Assembly: GCF_010671925.1 (NCBI RefSeq)
Contig: NZ_JAAHIH010000006.1
Span: 558,001-622,000, forward strand
Length of the DNA: 64,000 nucleotides
Origin: Moorena sp. SIOASIH
GTDB lineage: Bacteria > Cyanobacteriota > Cyanobacteriia > Cyanobacteriales > Coleofasciculaceae
Reading direction: 5' to 3'
The position numbers and the translations under genes were made by a program. This document shows positions 1-8,471 of the stretch, one piece after another; position 1 is the first letter of the stretch, and each line of letters starts with the position of its first letter. The notes under the pieces were generated by a model. The model saw nothing but the letters and a program-made list of their open reading frames with translations. It did no database searches and was not told where the DNA came from.

Positions 1-2
1 AC

Positions 3-479
3 CATGACACCGCTGAATTTGCTGTCTTCTCAATTCGTCATTGGTGGTATTCCATGGGACAACAACTTTATCCCAACAGCCAAAAGCTAATGATTACAGC
101 GGATTGTGGCGGAAGTAATGGTTATCGTTGTAGCAGTTGGAAATTGAAGCTACAAGAATTAGCCACAGAGATAGAAAGAACCATTTATGTAAGTCATTTT
201 CCTCCTGGTACAAGTAAATGGAATAAAATTGAGCATCGTTTATTTTGTCATATTACCCAGAATTGGCGAGGTAGACCCTTAACAAGCCATGAGGTCGTGA
301 TTAATTTAATCCGCAATACTACCACAAAACAAGGGTTAAAAGTTGAAGCACGCTTAGATGAGAATCCCTATCCAACAGGGATCAAAGTGACAGACCAAGA
401 AATTAATGCCATTGCCATTGAGCGAAACTCTTTTCATGGAGAATGGAACTATGTAATTAAGCCTCTTTCTCGGGACTAG
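3..479 (+). pseudogene. ISAzo13-family transposase, 3' fragment (partial at window edge)
   Basis: The reading frame is open from the window edge to the stop at 479, so only the C-terminal part is visible. Recognisable family features are ITADCGGSNGYR, HFPPGTSKWNKIEHRLF, QNWRGRPLTSHEV and a C-terminal FHGEWNY. These are typical of the DDE catalytic half of ISAzo13 (Rhodopirellula-type) transposases. An internal ATG at 54 exists, but the similarity starts upstream of it (DTAEFAVFSIRHWWYS), so 54 is not the real start. It may be intact beyond the window; that cannot be judged here. Confidence 0.85.
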
Positions 480-504
480 ATTGTTAAAGTTATTTTTACA
501 TGAC

Positions 505-595
505 TCCTTAGAGAGGGTCGCCTTATTTCATATAACTTAAAATTATTACCCATAACCTGTCGCTATAAAGGCGATCCTCTCTTACGGTAACTTCA
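505..595. repeat. Hairpin element, variable-stem family, copy 1
   Basis: A 15-bp stem (AGAGAGGGTCGCCTT with AAGGCGATCCTCTCT, one G.T pair) encloses about 43 nt. It is flanked by CCTTAGA on the left and TCTTACGGTAACTTC on the right. The same flanks surround different but equally self-complementary stems at 4642-4792, 28838-28942 and 33017-33168. Confidence 0.7.
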
Positions 596-631
596 AAGGA
601 CAGCCGCTAACAAGCACTATCCCGGGATTTT

Positions 632-824
632 AACATTTATAATTGGTGATCGTAGTTCTGAAACTTTTAAAAAGCTTTGGAATCAAATCAAATGTTGGCA
701 TAGCTTTTGGTATTCGACTGATAACTCTATTGTTTATCAACTATTTATTGATGATATTAATCATATACGTAAAAAAACTTATATGACGAGAATATCAAGG
801 GGAAACAAGATAGCTATAAGCTAG
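632..824 (+). pseudogene. IS1-family transposase fragment
   Basis: The translation reads IIGDRSSETFKKLW, then IKCWHSFWYSTD, FIDD and KTYMTR. This matches the C-terminal half of IS1-family (InsB-type) transposases, whose members have GDRSAETFRKLW...KCWQSFWYVTDG...SKTYMTR. The N-terminal helix-turn-helix half and the terminal tail are missing, so this is a remnant. It lies between the ISAzo13 fragment and an IS66 element. Confidence 0.8.
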
Positions 825-889
825 ACTGTATAAGGGATAGCGCCTTAATTTCCTTGTGATAATAAAGGCTTTTGTGAGGTTTAATATTC

Positions 890-2437
890 GTAAGCATTCA
901 GGTGTAGGGATTGACAAAGTCACCCCACTCACTTCAAAAGCGGAATCAGAGACAATTCGTGAGAACGCTGCCTGACTGCTAAGGACACAGCCTGACTCAG
1001 GAACTTTATGGTATTACGCCCTTGAGCACGACAAGATTGAATCACACGTCAATATTGTTGCTGAACGCTCAAACCCATTCCAGGAGCGAGACCCCCCTGC
1101 GACTTTACGCTTAGTCACTGCCAAACGCAAAGAGCGCTCTGCCCGATTATTATCGGGTGGGACTTGTGGGTAGTCTAGGAAATACCACCATTGCTCGGAC
1201 TTGTGCCTCAAAGACTTGAGCAACAACCCCGCAGCGATTTGCAGCTCTTGAACTCCAGCTCTCAATTGCCTCAGTTACTCGCCCCTTGAAAGACTCAGCC
1301 CAAGAAGCATAAACTGATGCCTCACCAGTCTCACGCCACTGACGGTGTTGGGCAAAGGCTTCATCAATCAACTCAATAAAGGCTTGACCCAAGCGAAGTT
1401 GGTGAGGCTGTTTCAGACGAGCGACTTGCTGAAAATGTCGTCGTAGATGAGCCAGACACTTTTGTTGAGCTGCAACTTGATAACCGTTGTAGACGCGCTT
1501 ATTCGTCGGAACTGAGGACTCCTGCAAAACAAGACCTACGTAGATATTCAAGTTCGGCTCTTGAACGAGTGTCCCCGGCATGAAACAAACTATATCCGTA
1601 TCCTGTTTGCACCCACATCCATTCTTTCACCCCATTGACCAACCATGGAGACTCGTCAACGTGGACAATATGTTGATTTTTGACCCACTGTTTTAATTCA
1701 CTCACTTGTGGAGTAACGGCAGAGGCGACTCGCCGGGTGGTGGCTTCTAAAGTTCCTAAACTTACCTCGATGTTTCCAAACTCTTGCAACCATTCCTGTT
1801 GCTTTTGATAAGACAAATGACCGTAGTGTCCCAACCAAACCAGCATTGCCTGCAAGTTAGCTGACAAGTCTTGTCCTGCAATGACATTCTCGGGTAACTC
1901 TCCCCCAACCAGAGTCCCACAGTGATCACATATCCTTGCCTGATGCTGGTACTCTACAATTTCGATCGGATGCTCTACCAGTTGAGCCACCACATAGCTT
2001 CGGGTTGAGCAATCCCTACTTTCCCACTGATTTCCCTTACAGAAAGGACTTCTTTGAGGTTCGACTACTACATATCGGTCAACCCGCCCAAAACCTTTTC
2101 GGGTTTTCCCTTTGTGTCCTGGTTGTCCTCCTGGTTTTCGTTTCTGCGAATCTGATTCCTTCGACGGTTTATCTTTTGACCTTCTGATTAAATCACTTGA
2201 TGGGGGTTTTGATGAAGTCTGGCTGTCTTTGTTCAACAGACTTTTGAGGCGTTCCACCTCCCCAATCAGTTGTTCAATCACAAGGAACGCAGTTGCAGCA
2301 CCAGCTCCACCAGAACTGATTGGGGCAGCAGTTCCAGAGCTTCAAAGCTATTTGGGATAGCTGGCGGTTTGATTTCCATGGTTCTACACTACTACTCATC
2401 CTTCCCTTTTTGTCAACCCCATCACCTGAATGCTTAC
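890..2437 (-). mobile_element. IS66-family insertion element with 8-bp target duplication
   Basis: The left end GTAAGCATTCAGGTG...TTGACAAAG (890 onward) and the right end, whose complement reads GTAAGCATTCAGGTG...TTGACAAA (ending 2437), form terminal inverted repeats. The element is bounded by the direct repeat TAATATTC at 882-889 and 2438-2445. Eight-base duplications are characteristic of IS66. Length is 1,548 bp, with one decayed tnpC-like gene inside. A related left end lies at 32184. Confidence 0.85.
1014..2380 (-). pseudogene. IS66-family transposase (frameshifted)
   Basis: Read on the minus strand from an ATG at 2380, three frames together rebuild an IS66 TnpC. The N-terminal part has SQTSSKPPSSDL and KPGGQPGHKGKTRKG. 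The middle has a zinc-binding ICDHCG, then VHVDESPW and the DDE core. Next come CLAHLRRHF and a C-terminal PPDNNRAERSLR. Frameshifts occur near 2281, between about 1500 and 1580, and near 1200-1265. It lies inside the IS66 element bounded by 8-bp duplications and is not expected to be active without repair. Confidence 0.85.
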
Positions 2438-2597
2438 TAATATTCATCAGTTGAGTCGCTAAATATGACCAAATTTCCATAGATTGAACCCATATACAGC
2501 CATAGAGTACTATCCAAAAATCACTGTGCCGTTTAACAAAACGTTTCTCTTCAGTGGGACAACAAATATAGTCAGTTACTTTCATATTTTGAAAATA

Positions 2598-3720
2598 TTA
2601 TCCCTGAAAAGTGGCTAGTGTATAAGCAATAGCAATAAGTAAAACTATCGCTATTAAACGTCGTTCGTTTACTCTTGTTTTTTCTAGATTATAGCCACCT
2701 GTCTTGTAATCTTTGAACATAGTTTCAATACCCCACCGCGCGGCATAAAGCGATGCAGCGCGGTCTTGGGGAGGCAGTGCGGTCTTGGGGAGGCAGCGCG
2801 GTCTTGGGGAGGCAGCGCGGTCTTGGGGGTTTCCCCCATGAGCGACTGCCGTGGTTTCCACGGGGCAAACAGCGGTGCGGACGCAGGTTCCGCACACAGA
2901 CCCATGCGCCATGAGCGACTGCCGTGGTTCCCCCCATGAGCAACTGCCGTGGTTTCCCCCATGAGCGACTGCATCAAGACAATGATAAAACCATTTTAAT
3001 TTTGGTCAGACTGGTCAAGATATACCAAGGTTGTCGAGAACCTTTACCTCGATATTTACGTTTCCAATAGGCAGCCAGGTTTAATTTTCATAATTTATGG
3101 TTTTTAGAGCATAATATATTTTGATAAAATTCCTTCATTACCGGTTTAATTCCTAAGTCTTTGAGCGCCCGATAAACTTGTTCATCATCTTGTATACACG
3201 TAGTCTTTTTTTGACGCAATGCAAAGTCTACACCCCAATCACACAGAAACTTAGCTAGTTTGACACTTTGAAATTATCTGTCTCCTATCACAACAATTGG
3301 ATAAGGGCGTAGTAGGCGTAATACTGGAGCCATAAACCTTTTCTGTTTTCCCAAGCTACTACTTCCTTTCTTTCCGAGCATTTCCCAATAAACTGGGATA
3401 GCATGACCACTCCACACCAAACTTAACACAATTAAATTTATCGATTTCCATTGCGTTATATCTATGATTAATAGTAGATATCATTCATGCACTAATTTCA
3501 GTTTATTCGCCCGTCTTCTTTGGGCTCGATTCTTGGGTTTTTGGCGAAATTATTTTTTGAACAATTGTTTAATAATAGGAAACCATAACATTTTAGCACT
3601 CAATTGGGGCAAGTTTAAAAACCTCTGTAGATTTCGCACTCGACTTTTATATTCAATCGGTTGTGGAAACAGTTCAGCTATACGGGATAGGCTCACATCT
3701 CGATAACTTTGCAACAGCAT
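2598..3720 (-). pseudogene. IS4-family transposase pseudogene, interrupted by a dispersed repeat
   Basis: On the minus strand, an N-terminal part from ATG 3720 reads MLLQSYRDVSLSRIAELFPQ and continues through SLVWSGHAIPVYWEMLGKKG. In-frame stops follow. The C-terminal part reads YAARWGIETMFKDYKTGGYN and ends in IAYTLATFQG, the typical Y-R/W-E signature region of IS4-type transposases. A roughly 235-bp dispersed repeat (2749-2985) splits the coding sequence just before the YAARWGIE block. Confidence 0.8.
2749..2985. repeat. Dispersed GATGCAG-ended repeat with tandem GCGCGGTCTTGGGGAGGCA units
   Basis: The repeat starts AAGCGATGCAG and ends CTGCATCAAGA, so its ends are inverted. It contains four tandem units of about 19 bp (GCGCGGTCTTGGGGAGGCA) followed by repeated CATGAGCGACTGCCGTGG blocks. 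A near-identical copy lies at 5227-5508 and a decayed one near 56903-56996. It has no stop codon in several minus-strand frames, so overlapping spurious ORFs appear. Confidence 0.85.
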
Positions 3721-3788
3721 GATTAGCAATTGAAGTGTTAAATATTGACTTTCACGCTTGGTGAATCTGGAAGACTTTTTGGTACAAT

Positions 3789-3815
3789 TGTTCGCGTAGC
3801 GTGGCCGAAAGGCCA
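3789..3815. repeat. GTTCGCGTAGCGTGGCC dispersed repeat
   Basis: This short palindrome-rich repeat, with a trailing GAAAGGCCA, is found again at 59533-59640. It is commonly scattered through large filamentous cyanobacterial genomes. Here it sits upstream of the decayed IS4 transposase. Confidence 0.7.
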
Positions 3816-3832
3816 GGAAACATTTTGCTTTT

Positions 3833-3862
3833 AGAGTTGTCCACTAGACAACTCTATTATTT
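3833..3862 (+). terminator. Rho-independent terminator-like hairpin
   Basis: AGAGTTGTC and GACAACTCT form a 9-bp stem with a 5-nt loop, followed by ATTATTTTTT. The fold is convincing, but no intact plus-strand gene ends here, so it is probably a leftover from IS decay. Confidence 0.5.
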
Positions 3863-4099
3863 TTTGGCATCGTTGGCTCAACTTCTTACCATCTCTGCGT
3901 TTCAGTCTCCTTGTCACCCCGTGAGGACGAGAATATAAAATGAAAATACAAGATTGAGACATTATTTAGCCAGACTACATCGACGCACTCTCTGCTACTC
4001 TAAATCTGAAGAGATGTTGAAGTTTTCAATCAGGCTTCTTATTTATTATTTAAAGTTTCAAAAAATCCCCATTTCTGGTTAAGCATTCCAAGATTGAGC
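3863..4099. other. Intergenic remnant, no gene seen
   Basis: I see no coding signature in this stretch. A single 35-nt patch starting GTTTCAGTCTCC near 3900 looks superficially like a CRISPR repeat but is not repeated. Confidence 0.5.
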
Positions 4100-5149
4100 A
4101 ACGCCGATAAATGAGGCAACATAGTAGCGAGTTTCTTGGGAAACTTCAATCACATTTGCCCGATTTGACGTTCTGACTCCACTCGAATCAGGGTGCTCAG
4201 TCCGGGAAAATCAGGCATACCATCAAGTTGATCAGTGATGCTGACGGTGGGTTTTTCAATCCGACCATGCCCCAAATTGATCTGTTGGGCTTGAAAGGAA
4301 CCCTTTGACGGCACTCAGTCACCTGGATTGGTTGCCTTTGAGTGCTCCGTTGGTAATCGTTCCCGCGCTTCGTGGATGACCATTACCGTTTTTTTTGCTG
4401 ATGGCATCAAAGGCGAACACCACACCCAAAACAGCCATCTGTGGGATAAATGCCGGTAAGGCGGTAATTTCATTCGTCAAAGAATCCACCTGATCGGGAC
4501 ACAAAATCAGTCGAAGTTCCACAATAATGGCTAAGGGATCATCATGGCGGGATCAGAATCCACCTGTGGGTGATCCCTGATGGCTTCAATTGACCCCCGT
4601 AGCACTTTGCCCATCGGTGGCAATGGTTAATCCTGGCAGGGTCAGAAGTTACCGCAAGAATAAGGCAGCCTTAATCATGGAGGCGCCCTTGACCCGTAAT
4701 TAAATTCGCCATGGGTCGCCCCTCAAAGTTTTAACCATTTCAGCCAAGCCTCCCAACCATAAAGGCTGCCTTATTCTAAGGTTTCGTCTCCGGGTTGAAC
4801 CCCATTTAACCGAGATCAACAGGGGGAATACATTGGATATTCCACCCGTAGCAACGTCCGTCGAATCGTGCTGTAGGACGGTAAGCTTTAGGGAGGCGAA
4901 AATAAAGCAACCAATTGATCGTGATCGGCTTTCAACCAATCCCCAATGGCAAGAAACCCTCGATTGCCCGCCGCCACCGCCAGGGTGAATAATGGGGTGG
5001 GCTTGGCTATGGCGCTGCCTATGGGGTGCGCCGACTATCTGGTAGGTCAGCTTTGGCTGGGACAATGGCAGGTTGAGACATCTGAAGTACCCTATCACAG
5101 ACGACTTCAAGATCAGATCAGTTCCTCAATTAGAATGAAATAGCCCTGG
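4100..5149 (-). mobile_element. ISAs1-family (H-repeat-like) element, decayed copy A
   Basis: The right end TTAGAATGAAATAGCCCTGG finishes at 5149 and is the complement of the terminal repeat CCAGGGCTATTTCATTCTAA seen in the other copies. The left end is truncated near 4100. Transposase pieces in several minus-strand frames include CPDQVDSLTNEITALPAFIPQ and VLGVVFAFDAIS, plus SYSTIRR-like remnants. The element is inserted into the second IS4 copy (the IS4 reading resumes at about 5152) and carries a hairpin insertion at 4642-4792. It is not functional. Confidence 0.75.
4642..4792. repeat. Hairpin element, variable-stem family, copy 2
   Basis: GAAGTTACCGCAAGA, then stem ATAAGGCAGCCTT paired with AAGGCTGCCTTAT, then TCTAAGGTTTCGTCTC. 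An inner partial hairpin contains GGCGCCCTTGACCCGTAATT. It interrupts the ISAs1 transposase at the same site as the copy at 33017-33168. Confidence 0.7.
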
Positions 5150-5151
5150 TA

Positions 5152-5760
5152 ATAACTGTTGAGTCAATTGGACAAATTGCGTATTTCTTATGTAACTTTT
5201 TCTTAGGTTTATTCTGGACTAATTTATTTAAGCGATGCAGCGCGGTCTTGGGGAGGCAGTGCGGTCTTGGGGAGGCAGCGCGGTCTTGGGGAGGCAGCGC
5301 GGTCTTGGGGGTTTCCCCCATGAGCGACTGCCGTGGTTTCCACGGGGCAAACAGCGGTGCGGACGCAGGTTCCGTACACAGACCCATGCGCCATGAGCGA
5401 CTGCCGTGGTTCCCACGGGGCAAACAGCGGTGCGGACGCAGGTTCCGCACACAGACCCATGCGCCATGAGCAACTACCGTGGTTTCCCCCATGAGCGACT
5501 GCATCAAGAGACTGATTATAAATTTTTTGGAATACTTCTTGACTTCTATGTGTATTAGCCTTGGAAAATGTGGAAATATTTACGTTAACTCCTGTATTGT
5601 TTAATCTTTTAAATAAATCTCGCATACTCGTTAAGCTATTATCGAGAGCGTAAGCTAACCAACATTCAACAAAAAGACGGCTGTTCAAAACAGGGTAATC
5701 ATTTTTGGGTAGCCCTCTGAGAATATCTTTGACAATCTTAGGAAATGAATTGATAATCAT
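5152..5760 (-). pseudogene. IS4-family transposase N-terminal part, interrupted twice
   Basis: From the ATG at 5760 the protein reads MIINSFPKIVKDILRGLPKN and continues with SRLFVECWLAYALDNSLTSM and NVNISTFSKANTHRSQEVF, a pattern seen in cyanobacterial IS4 transposases. A dispersed repeat (5227-5508) enters after KIYNQ. The transposase then resumes as LNKLVQNKPKKKLHKKYAIC and is cut at DSTVIT by the ISAs1 end at 5149. The reading frame stays open through the repeat, giving a 178-aa hybrid ORF that is unlikely to be functional. Confidence 0.75.
5227..5508. repeat. Dispersed GATGCAG-ended repeat, second copy
   Basis: The architecture is as at 2749-2985 (AAGCGATGCAG...CTGCATCAAGA, four GGTCTTGGGGAGGCA units), but with an extra CATGAGCGACTGCCGTGG/GGTGCGGACGCAGGTTCCG block. 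It also sits inside an IS4 transposase reading frame. Confidence 0.85.
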
Positions 5761-6105
5761 GATTAATTAAATAGGTTTTAATACTTAGTTCACCATCTAC
5801 CATATTTTGTGCTGTTTTTATCTGGTTTTTCTTAACATTCAAAACTTCTGATGGCGTCAATGCTAGAGCTGAGGTTGGTGGATATCAGGCAGAACGATTC
5901 AGATTTCCCTCCAAGTTAGCTCTTTCATAATGTGTTACATACATGAGCTTTTCTACCCTTAGCTACTTAGTACTGGTACACATAAACCAGAGCCTAAAAC
6001 TTTTCTGAGAGAACAATCTCAATTGTACAGTCAAATTTTAGACCAGGGTATGGTAATTTCATAACTCAACTAAGATGCGATTACCCTGCACGCTTAAGCA
6101 ACTTT
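5761..6105. other. Intergenic, IS debris
   Basis: No coding sequence is recognised. The stretch is AT-rich, lies upstream of the second IS4 copy, and ends at a solitary ISAs1 terminal repeat. Confidence 0.5.
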
Positions 6106-6125
6106 TTAGAATGAAATAGCCCTGG
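6106..6125. repeat. Solitary ISAs1 terminal repeat
   Basis: TTTAGAATGAAATAGCCCTGG ends at 6125 and matches the right end of the ISAs1 copies at 5149, 29240 and 34267. It is followed by TTGTCGCTCCCTGAAGT, which recurs as TTGTCGCCCCCTGAAGT at about 6207-6223 inside the 3' end of the MATE gene. This suggests an insertion or deletion event trimmed that end. Confidence 0.7.
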
Positions 6126-6180
6126 CTTGTCGCTCCCTGAAGTCAGACATTTTATCAGAGGGTATTGAAGGCTATAAAGC

Positions 6181-7533
6181 TTATACAGCAACTTTTGTAG
6201 ACCTCTTGTCGCCCCCTGAAGTAGTCGGTATATGAAATGCAAGAATGATAATACGCAGGATAAAAAATAAAGATAGAGCTAACAATAGGATATGATTATT
6301 ATAAAACCAAAACATAACAAGGATCGTAGGTAAAAAACCAAATACTGCAGCAATGATAGAGGAATTTAGAACAAAATTGCCCGCTTCCAAAACAATAAAA
6401 TGCCCCATTAAAATATAAGCGACTGTGCTGGCAATTAATATCACAATTAACCAAGGAACATAAATGTAAATGTTATGGGTGATTTCACTATGGTTTGTGA
6501 ACAGACCAAATACAGTTTGAGGAAATAGAACCGAGGTTATTGAAAAAAGAATACTAATAATAATACCCGTGCCTAAAGCAATCCATAAAAGGGGAACCAA
6601 TTTACTATTTTGTCCCTGACCCTTAAATGTTCCACCCACGGTTTCCAAACTCAGTTTTAATGCATCAGCTAGAAAGAGATTGAGGGTAACCAATTGGAGG
6701 ATTAAAGCATTTTCGGCATAGGTTATTTTACCCATCCCGACTCCAAGATAGGAAAACAAGCCAAAGACAAAAAATAAAACAATATTAGCGCCTAATAAAT
6801 TGCTATTTAAAGCCAGAGTCGATTTAAAAGTGGAGAAGTAAAACACTTTACCAATCACCATTTTAAATTCTGACCATTTCAGGTCTAAACAAACAAAGAT
6901 CCCCCCGATAAACACGGTTATATATTCACTGATTGCAAAGGAAATTCCGGCTCCTGTACTGCCATATCCCCAACGAACAATGAAGAAATAATCAAAAATA
7001 ATGTTGAGTGCATTGCCCACAACTGATATAATTAAAACACTGGTTACTTTTTCCTGCCCGAGGAGCCAGCCCATAATGATAAATCGAAGTAAGGTAGCCG
7101 GAGCACTCCAAATTCTGGCATTAAAATAGTCAAGAGCCGAAGTTAGGGTATCTGGATCTGCACTGAGCAACCCAAAACCTAATTTTCCTAAAGGGTATTG
7201 GAAGAGAACGATCGCCAAGCCAATGACTAAAGCGAGTAACCCATGTCGTAATCCACTCAGCAATACTGCCTCGCGATCGTTTTGTCCCACTGCAATTGCT
7301 GTTAATGCCGTAGCACTCATCCGTAAAGAGATAAACAAGCCATAAAATAAATTGATAATTTCTCCTGCTAAAGCAACTCCAGTGAGATATTGTATCTCTG
7401 CAAGGTGTCCGAGAAAAATTGTGCTAACCAGAGTTGCTAAGGGAACCATAATCCCAGAAAGGATATTGACAAATGTTAGGTTAATAAAACGGGTTAAAAA
7501 GTCGTATTTTTGAAGGAAAAGGTAGTTTTTCAT
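6181..7533 (-). CDS. MATE-family efflux transporter
   Basis: An inner-membrane protein of about 450 residues with roughly twelve hydrophobic segments arranged as two halves, as in MATE drug/Na+ (or H+) antiporters. Supporting stretches are the N-terminal PLATLVSTIFLGHLAEIQYL, GNALNIIFDYFFIVRWGYGS near residues 175-195 (the classic MATE N-(x)2-D-x3-I block) and STGAGISFAISEY. I prefer the ATG at 7533 over a TTG at 7542. It lies on the same strand as, and about 0.9 kb downstream of, the giant NRPS/PKS gene. MATE proteins export several cyanobacterial guanidino toxins (for example in saxitoxin and cylindrospermopsin clusters), so export of the NRPS product is a reasonable inference. The last residues may have been altered by local IS activity. 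Confidence 0.85.
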   Translation of the reverse strand: MKNYLFLQKYDFLTRFINLTFVNILSGIMVPLATLVSTIFLGHLAEIQYLTGVALAGEIINLFYGLFISLRMSATALTAIAVGQNDREAVLLSGLRHGLLALVIGLAIVLFQYPLGKLGFGLLSADPDTLTSALDYFNARIWSAPATLLRFIIMGWLLGQEKVTSVLIISVVGNALNIIFDYFFIVRWGYGSTGAGISFAISEYITVFIGGIFVCLDLKWSEFKMVIGKVFYFSTFKSTLALNSNLLGANIVLFFVFGLFSYLGVGMGKITYAENALILQLVTLNLFLADALKLSLETVGGTFKGQGQNSKLVPLLWIALGTGIIISILFSITSVLFPQTVFGLFTNHSEITHNIYIYVPWLIVILIASTVAYILMGHFIVLEAGNFVLNSSIIAAVFGFLPTILVMFWFYNNHILLLALSLFFILRIIILAFHIPTTSGGDKRSTKVAV

Positions 7534-7869
7534 ATTAAGCAAATTGTAAATCTTAGGGTGATGTTCTCCTTTCGTAATTAGCGAAGATATCTAATTACCG
7601 TTCTGCTCACCTTTTGGTTAGAGTGTATCAGCCTTATTTCACACTTTAATGGATAACGGAGCTTGGGGAGATTCACTTTCGTTAACCCTTTTGGAACTTT
7701 CCCTTGCCTTTATATCTCCTTAGGCTGGAAGTATGTTTGGCTTTTGTGCCTTGCTCTATGCCATTTCATTACTTACTTTTGACACCGGCGGAGTCTAGGA
7801 CTCTTTTACATGGGAACAGGAAGAAAGGATTTCCTGGAGGAGACGGCTCCTCAGTTCTTGTGGAATGGA
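7534..7869. other. Intergenic, no gene seen
   Basis: This is the space between the MATE start and the IS607 remnant. Plus-strand frames are open but carry no recognisable protein pattern. I see no clear promoter for the MATE gene. Confidence 0.4.
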
Positions 7870-8386
7870 TTCCACTAACCGCACGAATTCACGTCGCACA
7901 TCTTCTACCATTTCTTCTGGTGGTGAAAGTTCCTTTTCATTTCATTGAGAACAATCAACTCACAGTTATTTTGTTCACAAACCCAGTTAAACAAATCAAA
8001 ACCAAATCGAGCCAGCCTATCTTTATGAGCAACAACTACTGGACTGACTTCACCTTTAATAATTTTATAGTTCTGGCTTCTGAGTATAAAGCTTGCAATT
8101 GGGCCACTTGCCTGTTTAAATCTGGCTTCTGAGCATGACTAGAAACTCGACAATAAAGCACTGTTTGTTTTTTGACTCTGAAGCCAAGAGTATAGGATTC
8201 TACATCATATCTCCGTTGTCCTGATGGTGTTTTAATTGCTTGGATAATTCCGGCGTTTTCCCATCTCGCTAACGTCCTGACGTTAACGCCTAGTAACTCA
8301 GAGGCTTCTCTAGGTTTAAGATACTTGGTCACCTGACTAACGTTGACAACATACATAGAGTAGCGTGTTGTGCCGTAAACTGTCAA
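7870..8386 (-). pseudogene. IS607-type serine recombinase (TnpA), frameshifted
   Basis: The minus-strand N-terminal part has a MerR-like DNA-binding segment (YLKPREASELLGVNVRTLARW, then GQRRYD). It is followed by VLYCRVSSHAQKPDLNRQ, the serine-recombinase start with the catalytic Ser. The frame then breaks with a deletion and resumes as GEVSPVVVAHKDRLARFGFD and CELIVLNEMK. This is the standard layout of IS607 TnpA. No TnpB partner is recognisable downstream. It sits between the NRPS stop and the MATE gene. Confidence 0.85.
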
Positions 8387-8399
8387 CTAAGTTACTCCT

Positions 8400-8429
8400 C
8401 TCCCGTTAACTCTTTGGGTCTAACGGGAG
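8400..8429 (-). terminator. Hairpin downstream of the NRPS/PKS gene
   Basis: CTCCCGTTA and TAACGGGAG form a 9-bp stem with a 12-nt loop, 43 bases after the NRPS/PKS stop codon. There is no run of T on the minus strand, so it could instead be an IS607-end feature. Its role as a terminator is only a possibility. Confidence 0.4.
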
Positions 8430-8471
8430 ACTATTCGTGACATTGTATTGGGATGAATTCTTCGGTCTTCG

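Noticed and set aside
3464-3706. 80-aa plus-strand ORF
   Set aside because: It is antisense to the recognisable IS4 transposase N-terminus.
3897-3945. Possible CRISPR repeat (GTTTCAGTCTCC...)
   Set aside because: Only one copy, no spacing pattern and no cas genes.
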